A DNA stretch of 64,000 bases from Saonia flava (GCF_011927795.1 NZ_JAATJJ010000001.1:1016666-1080665), one strand, 5' to 3'; positions 18,755 through 28,493 are shown, numbered from the stretch's first letter. The notes: generated from the sequence alone by a model not told the origin. Made by a program: numbers and translations.

Positions 18755-20131
18755 TTACTTGCCAAGCACATGCCTTTCAATAATTGAAAATACTTCAATA
18801 GCATCAACAGTAGACTTCTCCAGTAATTTTTGGTGATTACTAATTAGAATAGGGTAGTCATCCATATTTTCCGGTATACGCCCATGCGAACCCTTTATTA
18901 ATTCCGCTTGTAATGGAATTACATTCATTAAAGTTCTAAAGCCCAATTTTTTCTTTAAGAGTTTCCAAATGATCTTGGGAACAACAAACATATCCTTTGG
19001 ATCAGTCAGCATTTCAACAGGGTCATACCCAGGTTTTTTGTGAATATCCACCATTCTAGCATAGTCCGGTGCTTTTTTGTCATCAAACCAAAAGTAATAG
19101 GTAAACCAAGAATCCTTGTCCGCTATAACAACTATATCTCCACAGCGTTCGTGGTTTAATTTGGCTTTGATAATTTCATCATCGGACAATACTTTTTCTA
19201 CTCCATTAACAGCTAGTAAAAGCTTTTTCACTTCTTCCTTTAAGGACTTATCATTTAAGTAAACATGGGCGATTTGGTGGTCGGCCACAGCAAATGCCCT
19301 ACTGTTACCAGCATCCAAAAGTTCCAAACCACGTTCAAGCCTTATTCCCAAATAACCTTTGGAACGGAATATTCGGTTTAAATGAATAGGATTATTTACA
19401 TCTGTGATGCCATATTCTGACAACAGAATAATATTGGCGTCTTGATTTTCATAGTAAGTCACCAATTTTTTTACTTCTTTGTCAACCTCATGTAAGTCTT
19501 TGGCTATTTTATTGAAATTTATTCCGTATCGTTGAATATTGTAATCCAAATGTGGTAGATATACCAGTGTCAATGTTGGGTTATACAACGTATCTGTTTT
19601 TATGGCAGAATCCGCTATCCACTGGGTAGACCTAATAGAAGTTTTGGGACCCCAAAAGTGAAATAAAGGAAATTTACCCAACTCATTTTGAAGCGTATCC
19701 CTAAGTTCGGGAGGATATGAATATATATCTGGGATTTTTCTTCCGTCCGCCAAATAATTAGGTCTGGGAGTAACACTAAAATCTGCCGTTGAATACATGT
19801 TGTACCACCAAAACATATTGGCACATGTGAAATTGGGGTCCATCCTTTTGAGTTTGTCCCAAATTTTTTCACTTTGCACCAAGGTATTGGACTGCCTCCA
19901 AAATTTCACCTCGTGCTCCTCTTTAAAATACCAACCATTAGCAACAATTCCATGTTCAGAAGGCCATTTTCCTGTTAAATAGGTAGATTGTGCACTACAG
20001 GTTACCGCAGGAACCACCGGGGTAATATTCGCAGCTTTTCCTTTCTCTAAAAAAGATTTAATAAATGGTGTATGCTCCCCAATTAACCTTTGGGTTAGAC
20101 CCACGACATTAAGCACAACCGTTTTTTTCAT
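18755..20131 (-). CDS. eboF: EboF-like nucleotide pyrophosphatase/phosphodiesterase family protein
   Basis: 458 residues of the type I phosphodiesterase/alkaline phosphatase superfamily. The nucleophile region is VPAVTCSAQSTYLTG with Thr44 as likely nucleophile. Metal-ligand positions are unusual: the usual N-terminal Asp is not seen in NVVGLT, the usual SDHGM motif reads SEYGI (near residue 235), and DxxGH reads DYNIQRYG. A C-terminal GSHGR may supply one ligand. There is no signal peptide, so a cytoplasmic enzyme is likely. Last ebo gene, 4 bases after eboE. Substrate unknown. Confidence 0.78.
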   Translation of the reverse strand: MKKTVVLNVVGLTQRLIGEHTPFIKSFLEKGKAANITPVVPAVTCSAQSTYLTGKWPSEHGIVANGWYFKEEHEVKFWRQSNTLVQSEKIWDKLKRMDPNFTCANMFWWYNMYSTADFSVTPRPNYLADGRKIPDIYSYPPELRDTLQNELGKFPLFHFWGPKTSIRSTQWIADSAIKTDTLYNPTLTLVYLPHLDYNIQRYGINFNKIAKDLHEVDKEVKKLVTYYENQDANIILLSEYGITDVNNPIHLNRIFRSKGYLGIRLERGLELLDAGNSRAFAVADHQIAHVYLNDKSLKEEVKKLLLAVNGVEKVLSDDEIIKAKLNHERCGDIVVIADKDSWFTYYFWFDDKKAPDYARMVDIHKKPGYDPVEMLTDPKDMFVVPKIIWKLLKKKLGFRTLMNVIPLQAELIKGSHGRIPENMDDYPILISNHQKLLEKSTVDAIEVFSIIERHVLGK

Positions 20132-20135
20132 AGAT

Positions 20136-21329
20136 TTAAAGGTTTTCCTTTAACCAATCCATTTCTCGGACTATAGAATCGGAAAGTTCTAATTTTAAAG
20201 ATTTTGGAAGTACATCCCATGTATAGGTTTCTATTTCCAAATGATTGGAAACTACATCCTTTTTCAAATATTGCAACACTTTTAAAATATGGTCTTGGGT
20301 AGAATACAACTCATCAAATGTATCCAAAAAAATAGGCACATGAAAATGAGCTCTAAGTTCCGTGAATTGCTTTTTATTCTCCAATAGTTCAGGTAAATCC
20401 CAGTAGGTTTTTACCTTATCTTCAACTTTTTGCGTTACTTGGTGTAAATATGTAGGTTCGTTAAACCTAGACAAGGAATTCCATACTTCTTCATCATTTT
20501 TGCCATTAAAAATAATTTTTAAAGCAGCACTTACTTGTATTTTCCCTATTTTAATTCCGGCAGATTCTAGCTTATTAAAGGTATATTCTGGCTCCTCAAA
20601 AGCCAGTGCAAAATGACAAACATCATAGCAGACAGTAATATATTTTAAAATTAGCTCTCTAGCTTTTTCCTTATTACATCCTAGGGCATTCATTAACGTT
20701 TTTGAGGCAATTGGAATTAAATATTTTTGATAATACATAAGAACCTCATCACTGTTCTCCATCATTCCATCTGGTTCTGGCTCAATATCCAAATGCAAAT
20801 ATTTTCCAGTTGTGTTTTCAATATTAAACAACTGCAACACAATTTCGGCCATATATCTGGCCCCAATTGAAAAAGCCTCTTCGGTCTTTTCTTTTGAATT
20901 ATGCCAATATTTATAGCTGATAGGGTTTGTGGAAATACCACCTTCAATTCCATCTGGCATTAAATAGGACAATTGTTGGAACAATCTTTTAGTATAATCA
21001 ACCCGTTCTTTGGTAGTCCAGTCGGGGGCATGTACCATGTCTTTTACCTTTTCATTATGGAAATTTCCATATGGAAATCCGTTCATGGTAAAAACATAAA
21101 TATCATTTTTATCCAACCAATTTTTAAAATTGGTCAGATTCTCTCCAACCCCTAATTCCTCACTTGCTGTATTGGACAATCTAAGCCCCAATCCAAAAGG
21201 TTTTTCCTTAGAAACTTTCTTTTTAATGATTGGAACAAACTTTTCAATATTTTTAAAAGTGACTTTCCAATTTTCACCAGGGTGGATATTGGTGCAATAG
21301 GTTAAATGAAAGTACTTGTTGAATAACAT
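20136..21329 (-). CDS. eboE: EboE, metabolite traffic protein (TIM-barrel sugar-isomerase fold)
   Basis: 397 residues resembling the xylose isomerase/AP endonuclease-type TIM barrel. Features include the opening FHLTYCTNIHPGENW, the TMNGFPYGNFH segment, a LDIEPEPDG motif and VCYDVCHFAL, which hold likely metal-binding Glu, Asp and His. In the ebo cluster this gene is annotated as a metabolite traffic protein. One base separates it from eboD, so the two are translationally coupled. The reaction is not known. Confidence 0.85.
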   Translation of the reverse strand: MLFNKYFHLTYCTNIHPGENWKVTFKNIEKFVPIIKKKVSKEKPFGLGLRLSNTASEELGVGENLTNFKNWLDKNDIYVFTMNGFPYGNFHNEKVKDMVHAPDWTTKERVDYTKRLFQQLSYLMPDGIEGGISTNPISYKYWHNSKEKTEEAFSIGARYMAEIVLQLFNIENTTGKYLHLDIEPEPDGMMENSDEVLMYYQKYLIPIASKTLMNALGCNKEKARELILKYITVCYDVCHFALAFEEPEYTFNKLESAGIKIGKIQVSAALKIIFNGKNDEEVWNSLSRFNEPTYLHQVTQKVEDKVKTYWDLPELLENKKQFTELRAHFHVPIFLDTFDELYSTQDHILKVLQYLKKDVVSNHLEIETYTWDVLPKSLKLELSDSIVREMDWLKENL

Positions 21330-21330
21330 C

Positions 21331-22503
21331 TTAGCAAGATAACTTTTGTTGACTAATTTCTTTCCGCATAGTTATCGCTTCTCGCATTTTTTTTAGGTCT
21401 ATCATATGAACATCATGCTTCTTTCCAATACCAGAAATAAGTGTGATGGTTAATTCCCCTCCTAAATGCTCTCTAAATTCCTCTATTCCATTTAAAAGCA
21501 CATCTACTTCTTCCTCGCTTTTCAATGGTATCTGTAGATCAAATCCAATTTCTTCCATAACATCAAGGATGTTATTCAAGGTTTTCCCATCGATTAAATT
21601 AATTAAATGGGCATAAGTAACATCAAGAGCTATACCAATGGCAACAGCCTCCCCGTGTCGCAAACTATAATTGGTCATATGTTCCAATTTATGAGCTGCC
21701 CAGTGTCCAAAATCCAATGGTCTGGATGAACCACTTTCAAAAGGATCTCCACCTTGTGCTATATGGTGCATATGCATTTCTGCACACTTATAAATAAGAA
21801 AATCCATCGTTTCCATATCCCTGTTAGCCAATTTTGTGGCGTTTTTAGAAATGAAATTGAAAAACACCTCATCTTTTATGAGTGCCACTTTAATAGCCTC
21901 CGCAATACCAGAAATCCAATCACGTTGTTCTAAAGTGGTCAAAAAATGAGAATCATTAATAATAGCATAGGGCGGAGCAAAAGTTCCCAAGAAATTCTTT
22001 TTCCCAAATTCATTAATGCTATTTTTCACACCCACAGCTGAATCATTTTGTGAAAGGACAGTCGTTGGTATTCTAATGAGTTTAACTCCCCTATGGGCAA
22101 TTGCAGCTGCGTAACCGGCCATATCAATTACAGCGCCACCCCCAATGACCACCACAAAAGAATGTCTACAAATACCCTGTTCATTTATACCTTTTAAAAT
22201 TGCGGTTACATTACCATGGTCATTTTTACATTCCTCGCCACCTTTTACAACCAATATGTCCCTTAAACCAATGATATTCTGGTGAGCATTACAATAGACC
22301 TCTATCTCCTTTAAAAGATTAGGGTGACATTTGTGAACTCCCTCATCGACCACAAATAAAATTTTTGTTTTATTTCCATTACCATAAGAGAACAAAACAT
22401 CATGGAACATTATGTTTTCCAATGAAAACAAATGCTCTGTAAAGAATAACTTATAATCATAAGCTACTTTAAAAGATTGTTCTATACTATTCTTCCGCTT
22501 CAT
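21331..22503 (-). CDS. eboD: EboD, 3-dehydroquinate synthase-like protein
   Basis: 390 residues of the dehydroquinate synthase / sugar-phosphate cyclase family. It has the NAD-binding GGGAVIDMAGYAAA, the RIPTTVLSQNDSAVGVK segment, GIAEAIK (metal-binding Glu) and a LRHGEAVAIG histidine motif. It differs from primary-metabolism AroB and is the specialised EboD copy. The ATG at 22503 (MKRKNSIEQSF) is chosen: the longer frame to 22590 runs into eboC, which ends 11 bases upstream. The cyclised product is unknown. Confidence 0.88.
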   Translation of the reverse strand: MKRKNSIEQSFKVAYDYKLFFTEHLFSLENIMFHDVLFSYGNGNKTKILFVVDEGVHKCHPNLLKEIEVYCNAHQNIIGLRDILVVKGGEECKNDHGNVTAILKGINEQGICRHSFVVVIGGGAVIDMAGYAAAIAHRGVKLIRIPTTVLSQNDSAVGVKNSINEFGKKNFLGTFAPPYAIINDSHFLTTLEQRDWISGIAEAIKVALIKDEVFFNFISKNATKLANRDMETMDFLIYKCAEMHMHHIAQGGDPFESGSSRPLDFGHWAAHKLEHMTNYSLRHGEAVAIGIALDVTYAHLINLIDGKTLNNILDVMEEIGFDLQIPLKSEEEVDVLLNGIEEFREHLGGELTITLISGIGKKHDVHMIDLKKMREAITMRKEISQQKLSC

Positions 22504-22514
22504 TAAGTACAAAT

Positions 22515-23417
22515 TTAAGTCACTGCAAAGAGTTTTGAGAGGAAAATTGACAAAGGCAACAATAATAACATACCTATTCCTACCCGCCAATTGGAAAAGC
22601 CAACTGCAAAAATTGCATCCAAAACAATTATTGAAAGGACACCGCCAATAACAGCCTTCTTTATGTTCACCGGAGTATTATCCATATATGCTTTAACCAA
22701 AGGTCTGTATATCAAAATTCCAAACAATAAAATAAACGGAATTACTTGCAATGTATTGTTACCATTAAGATAATGCAGACCCAAAACAGCCCCAATAACA
22801 AAAGCATAGAGTATTCCTGTTAAAATAAGATGATTTTTATTGTTCCCATGAACTTCTCCTCTACTTATTAATGTAATAGCCGCAATATATACTATTGGAA
22901 CAAGACAATATTCCCAATGTAACAAAGTGCCAAATACCGACATTCCCAAAAGCAGGTTTAAACCTCTGCAAACACCCATATTCAAAGGACCAAAAAAGGA
23001 ATATTTTTTTGCAACAATATCATACAACAAAATAGCCAAAGCCAGAACAAAAGCTATGGAGCCACTAAAAATGTTTACATAAAATGCAAAAGCTACCCCC
23101 AGAAGTAAAAGAGCCCCTCCAAATAAATATGCCGACTTAAGAGAAACCACTCCACTCGGGATTGGTCTTTCTGGTCGTTCTATCATATCCAATGGAAAAT
23201 CAAAAACATCATTTAGGACTACACCTCCAGCATATAAAAATACCGATGAAGACATTAAAAAGATAGATGGCATGAGATTACCTTCACCCCAAAAGTAAGG
23301 GCTACCAATAGCCCCAAATATTCCCGCAATTACCATTCCTGCCATAACATCCGCCGCTGAAGTTGGTAGGTTGGCGGGTCTGGTTAATTGTAAATATCCC
23401 TTGAGCGTAGCATTCAT
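22515..23417 (-). CDS. eboC: EboC, UbiA-like prenyltransferase
   Basis: 300 residues, about eight to nine membrane helices. The prenyl-diphosphate binding motif is N69-D70-x-x-D73-x3-D77 (NDVFDFPLD), and a second weaker motif is YDIVAKKYSFFGP. It would attach a prenyl chain to a soluble acceptor at the inner membrane. The start overlaps the eboB stop by one base. The acceptor is unknown; EboB, EboD and EboE are candidates to produce or bind it. Confidence 0.88.
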   Translation of the reverse strand: MNATLKGYLQLTRPANLPTSAADVMAGMVIAGIFGAIGSPYFWGEGNLMPSIFLMSSSVFLYAGGVVLNDVFDFPLDMIERPERPIPSGVVSLKSAYLFGGALLLLGVAFAFYVNIFSGSIAFVLALAILLYDIVAKKYSFFGPLNMGVCRGLNLLLGMSVFGTLLHWEYCLVPIVYIAAITLISRGEVHGNNKNHLILTGILYAFVIGAVLGLHYLNGNNTLQVIPFILLFGILIYRPLVKAYMDNTPVNIKKAVIGGVLSIIVLDAIFAVGFSNWRVGIGMLLLLPLSIFLSKLFAVT

Positions 23418-24325
23418 TAGACTATTTTATCCCCATCAACTTTTGGTTGTTGACCTCTTAAAACACTGTTATCGTGAAATAATTCTCTTTGATCAACACC
23501 ACTGGCATTGGACCAATCCGACTCTTTCATTACTCCAGTTTGTCCAAAGGCATCCAAAGCATTTTGATAACATGTTTTTACAACATCTTCTCTTGCAATT
23601 CCTTTTTTCAACATTAATGAAGCTGTTTTGGGTACTGAAAGTGGGTCACTTACTCCCCAATCGGCAGAACTGTTGACAATAATATTTTTACTACCATATT
23701 GCTCTACAACAGCTGCCATACGCTCATTTCCCATTTTTGTTTTGGGATATATTGTAAAAGCCGCCCAAAAGCCACGATCTAATACTTCTTTTACTGTTTC
23801 CTCATTATTATGATCTATAATAACTTTAGATGGTTCTATACCATGTTCCAAACACACCTCCATACTACGTATGGTGCCCGCTTTTTTATCCCTATGTGGC
23901 GTATGTACCTGCACCAACATATCCATTTCCTTGGCAAGGTCCAATTGCATCCTAAAATATTTATCTTCCGCCTCTGTAATATCATCATACCCTATTTCCC
24001 CAATACCCACTACATTTTCTTTGTGAAGATATAAAGGAAGTAATTCCACTACTTGCTCCGCAAGAGCTTCGTTATTGGCTTCTTTTGAATTTAAACCTAT
24101 AGTGCAATAGTGTTTTATTCCAAACTGACTCGCCCTAAAAGTCTCCCAACCTACCAAACTACTATAATAATCTTGAAAAGAACCTACTTGTGTCCTAGGT
24201 TGGCCCAACCAAAAAGCTGGCTCAACAATGGCAACAATACCAGCCTCTGACATAGCCTGATAATCATCCGTTGTTCGGGATGTCATATGAATATGCGGGT
24301 CTATAAATTTTAATTTTTTCTCCAT
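23417..24325 (-). CDS. eboB: EboB, TatD-like metal-dependent hydrolase
   Basis: 302 residues of the TatD/amidohydrolase TIM-barrel superfamily. Metal ligands: DPHIH at residues 9-13, GEIGYDD (Glu), VQVHTPHRDK (His), IIDHNN (His) and SSADWG (Asp). It ends in the one-base overlap with eboC and starts 3 bases after eboA. Distinct from the housekeeping TatD nuclease in its N-terminal MTSRTTDDYQAM segment. Substrate unknown. Confidence 0.88.
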   Translation of the reverse strand: MEKKLKFIDPHIHMTSRTTDDYQAMSEAGIVAIVEPAFWLGQPRTQVGSFQDYYSSLVGWETFRASQFGIKHYCTIGLNSKEANNEALAEQVVELLPLYLHKENVVGIGEIGYDDITEAEDKYFRMQLDLAKEMDMLVQVHTPHRDKKAGTIRSMEVCLEHGIEPSKVIIDHNNEETVKEVLDRGFWAAFTIYPKTKMGNERMAAVVEQYGSKNIIVNSSADWGVSDPLSVPKTASLMLKKGIAREDVVKTCYQNALDAFGQTGVMKESDWSNASGVDQRELFHDNSVLRGQQPKVDGDKIV

Positions 24326-24328
24326 AAA

Positions 24329-25183
24329 TTATGCATTGAGTGTGTCCCAATTTATTTTTTTATTTTCTACTTTATCCAATAACTCTGGATGCCCTTTAAT
24401 TAATTCTCTTGCTTCAGGTATATCTGAAATAGAACAGGACAGTACGGCCGCTGCATTCTCCCGATTATCACTACTATTTAATAAGCGTTCCATATCTTTT
24501 AATAAATTTCCATTAAGATATTTTCCCACTGGTCTCCAAAATAAAGGATCAATTTTTCTTCCAGCTGCCCAACGCTCATGTGCATAATCCGAGATAATCC
24601 TTGCTAAATCGGCATTTGCCCTTTCATCAACATTCATAATCCCTTCCAAATCACTTTCAATAAAAATGGTCTTAAGATACATTTGGTTCCATTGTTTCTC
24701 ACTAAAATATAGAGCTGGATAAGGGTTGTTCAGAGCAATGGCATTGAATACCGAACCAATATTAGTCCGCAAAGCATCAACAGCAACGTTTTTAAAAACT
24801 TCTGGTTTTGGAAGAAGAATTAAATACTTTAGAAAGGTTTCTAACTCTGTTTTATCCGCTACTTGAATAAGATTGCCAACTTTTTCTTCAAAAAAATTGT
24901 TATCAGCTTCCAAAACCTTTATCAAAAGATAAATTCTAACAAGTTCAATAGTATTTACATGGTGTTGCTCAAAATACCCTTTTAGGCTGTCCTTGACCAA
25001 CGAAAAATCCAAAGCAACCAATGAGGTTTTAGATGGCACTAAACTATATGTGAGATATAAATCCTTTGTTGATTTATTTTCAACAATCAAGCTAATTTTA
25101 TCAGAAATCCACTTCCAAGTTTCAGTATCAAGATTATTTTTTAAAACCTCCTTTAATTGTTTTCCGACTTCTTTAAACTGCAT
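24329..25183 (-). CDS. eboA: EboA domain-containing protein
   Basis: 284 residues, largely helical, without recognised catalytic motif. The C-terminal part DYAHERWAAGRKIDPLFWRPVG is the most conserved-looking segment and matches what is expected of EboA. First gene of the ebo operon, with a good -7 promoter box 53 bases upstream. Function unknown. Confidence 0.85.
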   Translation of the reverse strand: MQFKEVGKQLKEVLKNNLDTETWKWISDKISLIVENKSTKDLYLTYSLVPSKTSLVALDFSLVKDSLKGYFEQHHVNTIELVRIYLLIKVLEADNNFFEEKVGNLIQVADKTELETFLKYLILLPKPEVFKNVAVDALRTNIGSVFNAIALNNPYPALYFSEKQWNQMYLKTIFIESDLEGIMNVDERANADLARIISDYAHERWAAGRKIDPLFWRPVGKYLNGNLLKDMERLLNSSDNRENAAAVLSCSISDIPEARELIKGHPELLDKVENKKINWDTLNA

Positions 25184-25235
25184 TAAAATTTAATTTTATA
25201 CCCATAAATTAACCACTTCATTTGCCTACCTCTAA

Positions 25236-25243
25236 CAAAGCTA
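25236..25243 (-). promoter_or_regulatory. -7 box of the ebo operon
   Basis: TAGCTTTG on the minus strand matches TAnnTTTG. The -33 position reads TGG instead of TTG at the right distance (25265-25263). The leader would be about 47 nt. Confidence 0.55.
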
Positions 25244-25316
25244 ATTATAATAGTTATAAAGACCATATGATAACTAGAATTATCTGAAATAATTATCGGC
25301 CTTATAATATCTTTTT

Positions 25317-25324
25317 TAGTTTTG
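25317..25324 (+). promoter_or_regulatory. -7 box of miaE
   Basis: TAGTTTTG matches TAnnTTTG. It contains the alternative TTG start (25322), so the ATG at 25340, about 9 bases after the predicted transcript start, is the real start. Confidence 0.55.
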
Positions 25325-25339
25325 TACAAACTAAAAAAT

Positions 25340-25921
25340 ATGCTGGGATTAAAACTACCAACGGATCCAAGATGGGTCAATATTGTAGAAAAGAATATCG
25401 ATGAAATTCTTACCGACCATGCATTTTGTGAACAAAAGGCTGCCGCCACAGCAATGTCCCTTATTGTTAGTTTTCCTGAATATACCGAATTGGTGGGGGA
25501 AATGACGGCGCTGGTCCGTGAAGAAATGGCCCATTTTAAAATGGTTCATGACCGCATTATTGAACGTGGAAATTCATTAGGACGAGACCGAAAAGACGAA
25601 TATGTGTTGGACTTATTGAAATTTTTCCCAAAAGGGGGAAGTAGAACTACACAATTGGTACATAGGCTTTTGTACGCTGCCCTGATAGAAGCTAGAAGCT
25701 GTGAACGCTTTAGACTGTTATCGGAAGAGTTAAAAGATAAGGAACTCGCCAAATTCTACCATAAATTAATGGTTAGCGAAGCCGGACATTACACTATGTT
25801 CCTTCAATTTGCCAGAAAATATGGTAACCGTGAAGAAGTGGATAAAAAATGGCAGGATTTATTGGATTATGAAGCCAGCATCATGAAAAAACTAGGAAAA
25901 AAGGAAACTGTCCATGGTTAA
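25340..25921 (+). CDS. miaE: tRNA-(ms2io6A37) hydroxylase family protein
   Basis: 193-residue diiron hydroxylase of the MiaE family, a ferritin-like four-helix bundle acting on modified adenosine 37 of tRNA. Iron ligands are visible as paired motifs: DEILTDHAFCEQKA, REEMAHFKMVHDR, ALIEARSCERF and SEAGHYTMF. The start MLGLKLPTDPRW is the family N terminus. The 3' end overlaps the convergent ppk1 by 4 bases. Confidence 0.9.
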   Translation: MLGLKLPTDPRWVNIVEKNIDEILTDHAFCEQKAAATAMSLIVSFPEYTELVGEMTALVREEMAHFKMVHDRIIERGNSLGRDRKDEYVLDLLKFFPKGGSRTTQLVHRLLYAALIEARSCERFRLLSEELKDKELAKFYHKLMVSEAGHYTMFLQFARKYGNREEVDKKWQDLLDYEASIMKKLGKKETVHG

Positions 25922-27993
25922 GATTTTAATTTTTCTTGATAGTAGGAATACAACTCAAATTGGGATCTAAGTTCAGGTTTAGTGGTTTTCCTATATCTGT
26001 TATCTTGTTTTTCATTAAAAATTCTCGCCTTTAAATTATCTTTCCATGATAAATCAAATGTATCCAACAATTCTTGTTTAATTTCCTCATCGTAAATCGG
26101 ACAACCTACTTCCACCCTAAAATCAATATTTCTTGTCATCCAATCCGCAGATGATATATATATTTTAGGTTCCCCTTCATTTCCAAAAATGAAAACCCGT
26201 GGGTGTTCCAAAAATTTGTCAACAATACTTATGGCCTCAATATTTTCACTCATACCCTTCACACCGGGTACCAAACAGCAAATCCCCCTTATTATCAACT
26301 GGATTTTTACTCCAGCCCTACTGGCCTCATAAAGCTTGTCCACCATTTTGTAAGAGGTAAAGCTGTTCATTTTAATTTTAATGTAAGCCTCTTTACCTAC
26401 TATGGCATTGGCTATTTCATTATCAATTAATTTTTCAAACGCAGATTGGGTATAGTGCGGAGAAACAATTAAATGCTTGTACTTATTTATTTTATAAGTA
26501 GTCTCAAAGAAATTAAAAACTTTATTCAACTCTTTTAAGATGGCTACATGGGCTGTAAACAAAGTGTAATCTGTATAAATTTTTGCAGTGGATTCATTAA
26601 AATTACCAGTACTGACAAACCCGTACCGTTTCATTTCATTACCTTCCTCTCTTTCTATAACACATATTTTACTATGTACTTTTAATCCTGGCACCCCAAA
26701 AATAAGCTTAATACCTTCTTCCTGTAATTGTTCGGCATATTCAATATTCGCTGTCTCATCAAAACGCGCCTGCAACTCAATTTGCACAGTAACCTGCTTT
26801 CCATTTTTCGCAGCATTTATAAGTGATGCGGCCACTTGGGAGTTATTGGCTAAACGATATACAGTAATCTTTATACTTCTGACTTTTGGATCCAACGCCG
26901 CCTCCCTAAGAAATTTAATCACATAAGAATAGGTATGATAGGGAGTGTACATTAAGTAATCCTTTCTTGCTATTTGCTCAAATAAGCTTCCTTCCAAGCT
27001 AAAACCTTTAATGGGCAAAGGATTTATTTTATCATACATCAAATCTGTCCTTCCCAAACTTGGGAATCCCATATAATCTCTTCTATTGTGATAACGCCCA
27101 CCAGGAATAACACTATCCGTATCCTCTATTCCCATTTTTTCCTTTAAAAAAAGAAGTGTGTCCTTTTCTATATTTTTATCATAGACAAAACGTACAGGGT
27201 CACTTATTTTTCTATGCTCAACACTAGAAGATATCTTCTCTATAAAACTTTTACTAAGATCATTATCCATATCCAGCTCGGCATCCCTGGTAATTTTTAT
27301 CATATGCGCTGATATGGATTCATACTCAAACATTGTGAATATACTTCTTAAACAATATCGTATTAAATCATCCAGAATAATAATATAATTCTTATCCCCT
27401 TCTTTTGGCAATACCACAAAACGGTCTATTCCTTTTGGAATCTCTATTAGGGCATACCTAATTTCTTCTTCATTCTCTTCATTTTCTTTGATAAGCACAA
27501 GCTTAACCGCCAAATATGCGGCAGTATCCTTAAGTGTAGGGAATTCTGCCAAATCATTTAAAATTATGGTCATCAATTGAGGACTGACCTTATTAACAAA
27601 GTAGCTCTTTATAAAACCGACTTGACTCTCTTTAACCTCAGTTTCGGTAATTAGGAAAATATTCTGCGCCTCCAGCTCACTCTCTATTTCCCTCAATATT
27701 TTTTCACTTTTAGATTGTTGAGTGATTACAATATTGGTTATTTCCTCAAGTAGATCTTTAGCTTTTTCACCTCCTAATGCACTTTTTCCTTTTTTACCAG
27801 CCTCTACGATTCTCTTAACAGTGGCATACCGTACCTTAAAAAACTCATCCAAATTATTGGAAAAAATACCCAAAAACCTTAGTCTTTCTATTAATGGCAC
27901 CTTCTTGTCCATACTCTCTTGAAGTACCCTTTCATTAAAACGTAACCAGCTAATTTCCCTATTTATATATTGATTTTTCTCTTTCTTAACCAT
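25918..27993 (-). CDS. ppk1: Polyphosphate kinase 1
   Basis: 691-residue enzyme that polymerises the gamma phosphate of ATP into polyphosphate. N-terminal domain opens with REISWLRFNERVL; the phospholipase D-like catalytic domains contain the phosphorylated histidine in VHSKICVIERE and the second histidine in HPRVFIFGN. Length is normal. It follows the SixA-like phosphatase gene by 3 bases and pdxH further upstream, forming a three-gene unit. Confidence 0.95.
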   Translation of the reverse strand: MVKKEKNQYINREISWLRFNERVLQESMDKKVPLIERLRFLGIFSNNLDEFFKVRYATVKRIVEAGKKGKSALGGEKAKDLLEEITNIVITQQSKSEKILREIESELEAQNIFLITETEVKESQVGFIKSYFVNKVSPQLMTIILNDLAEFPTLKDTAAYLAVKLVLIKENEENEEEIRYALIEIPKGIDRFVVLPKEGDKNYIIILDDLIRYCLRSIFTMFEYESISAHMIKITRDAELDMDNDLSKSFIEKISSSVEHRKISDPVRFVYDKNIEKDTLLFLKEKMGIEDTDSVIPGGRYHNRRDYMGFPSLGRTDLMYDKINPLPIKGFSLEGSLFEQIARKDYLMYTPYHTYSYVIKFLREAALDPKVRSIKITVYRLANNSQVAASLINAAKNGKQVTVQIELQARFDETANIEYAEQLQEEGIKLIFGVPGLKVHSKICVIEREEGNEMKRYGFVSTGNFNESTAKIYTDYTLFTAHVAILKELNKVFNFFETTYKINKYKHLIVSPHYTQSAFEKLIDNEIANAIVGKEAYIKIKMNSFTSYKMVDKLYEASRAGVKIQLIIRGICCLVPGVKGMSENIEAISIVDKFLEHPRVFIFGNEGEPKIYISSADWMTRNIDFRVEVGCPIYDEEIKQELLDTFDLSWKDNLKARIFNEKQDNRYRKTTKPELRSQFELYSYYQEKLKS

Positions 27994-27996
27994 TTT

Positions 27997-28482
27997 TCAT
28001 CTTAATTGCTTTGGAAACAGTACCTGTCTTATACTTCCTTTAGAAATATCACTCCAGCTGTCAACCTTAAAACTTAAATGCACCAACCCAGATGTTGTTA
28101 CATTCTCTATGTATTGGTCTCCCCACGTATTGACCAAATTAGTAAAGGCATTATTATGCCCAAAAATCATAACATTATTAATGTCTTGGGGCAAGTTTTT
28201 CACAAACGAAGAAACTCCATCCCCCGAAAAATCATACAGTGTATTCTCCACTTGAAACTTTGAAAAAGGAAACTTTAAAGTTCTCAAAAAAATCATACAG
28301 GTATGCAACGCCCTATTTGCCGGACTCGAAAAAACTCTTTCGATTACAATATCTTGATTGGAAAATTTTGATGCGACCAAATGGACGTCATTTATCCCTT
28401 TCTCCAATAAAGGTCGATCTCTATCACCAACATTATAATCCCATGAAGATTTACCATGGCGTACAAGAATCAGGTTTTTCAT
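27997..28482 (-). CDS. SixA-like histidine phosphatase
   Basis: 161-residue phosphoglycerate-mutase-like phosphatase. The catalytic RHG is at residues 8-10 (LVRHGKSSWD) and a second His lies in MIFGHNN. It resembles SixA, which dephosphorylates histidine phosphotransfer domains, but no phosphorelay gene is nearby. Coupling to ppk1 (3-base gap) suggests a link to phosphate metabolism, by inference. Confidence 0.85.
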   Translation of the reverse strand: MKNLILVRHGKSSWDYNVGDRDRPLLEKGINDVHLVASKFSNQDIVIERVFSSPANRALHTCMIFLRTLKFPFSKFQVENTLYDFSGDGVSSFVKNLPQDINNVMIFGHNNAFTNLVNTWGDQYIENVTTSGLVHLSFKVDSWSDISKGSIRQVLFPKQLR

Positions 28483-28493
28483 TTTATTTCATT

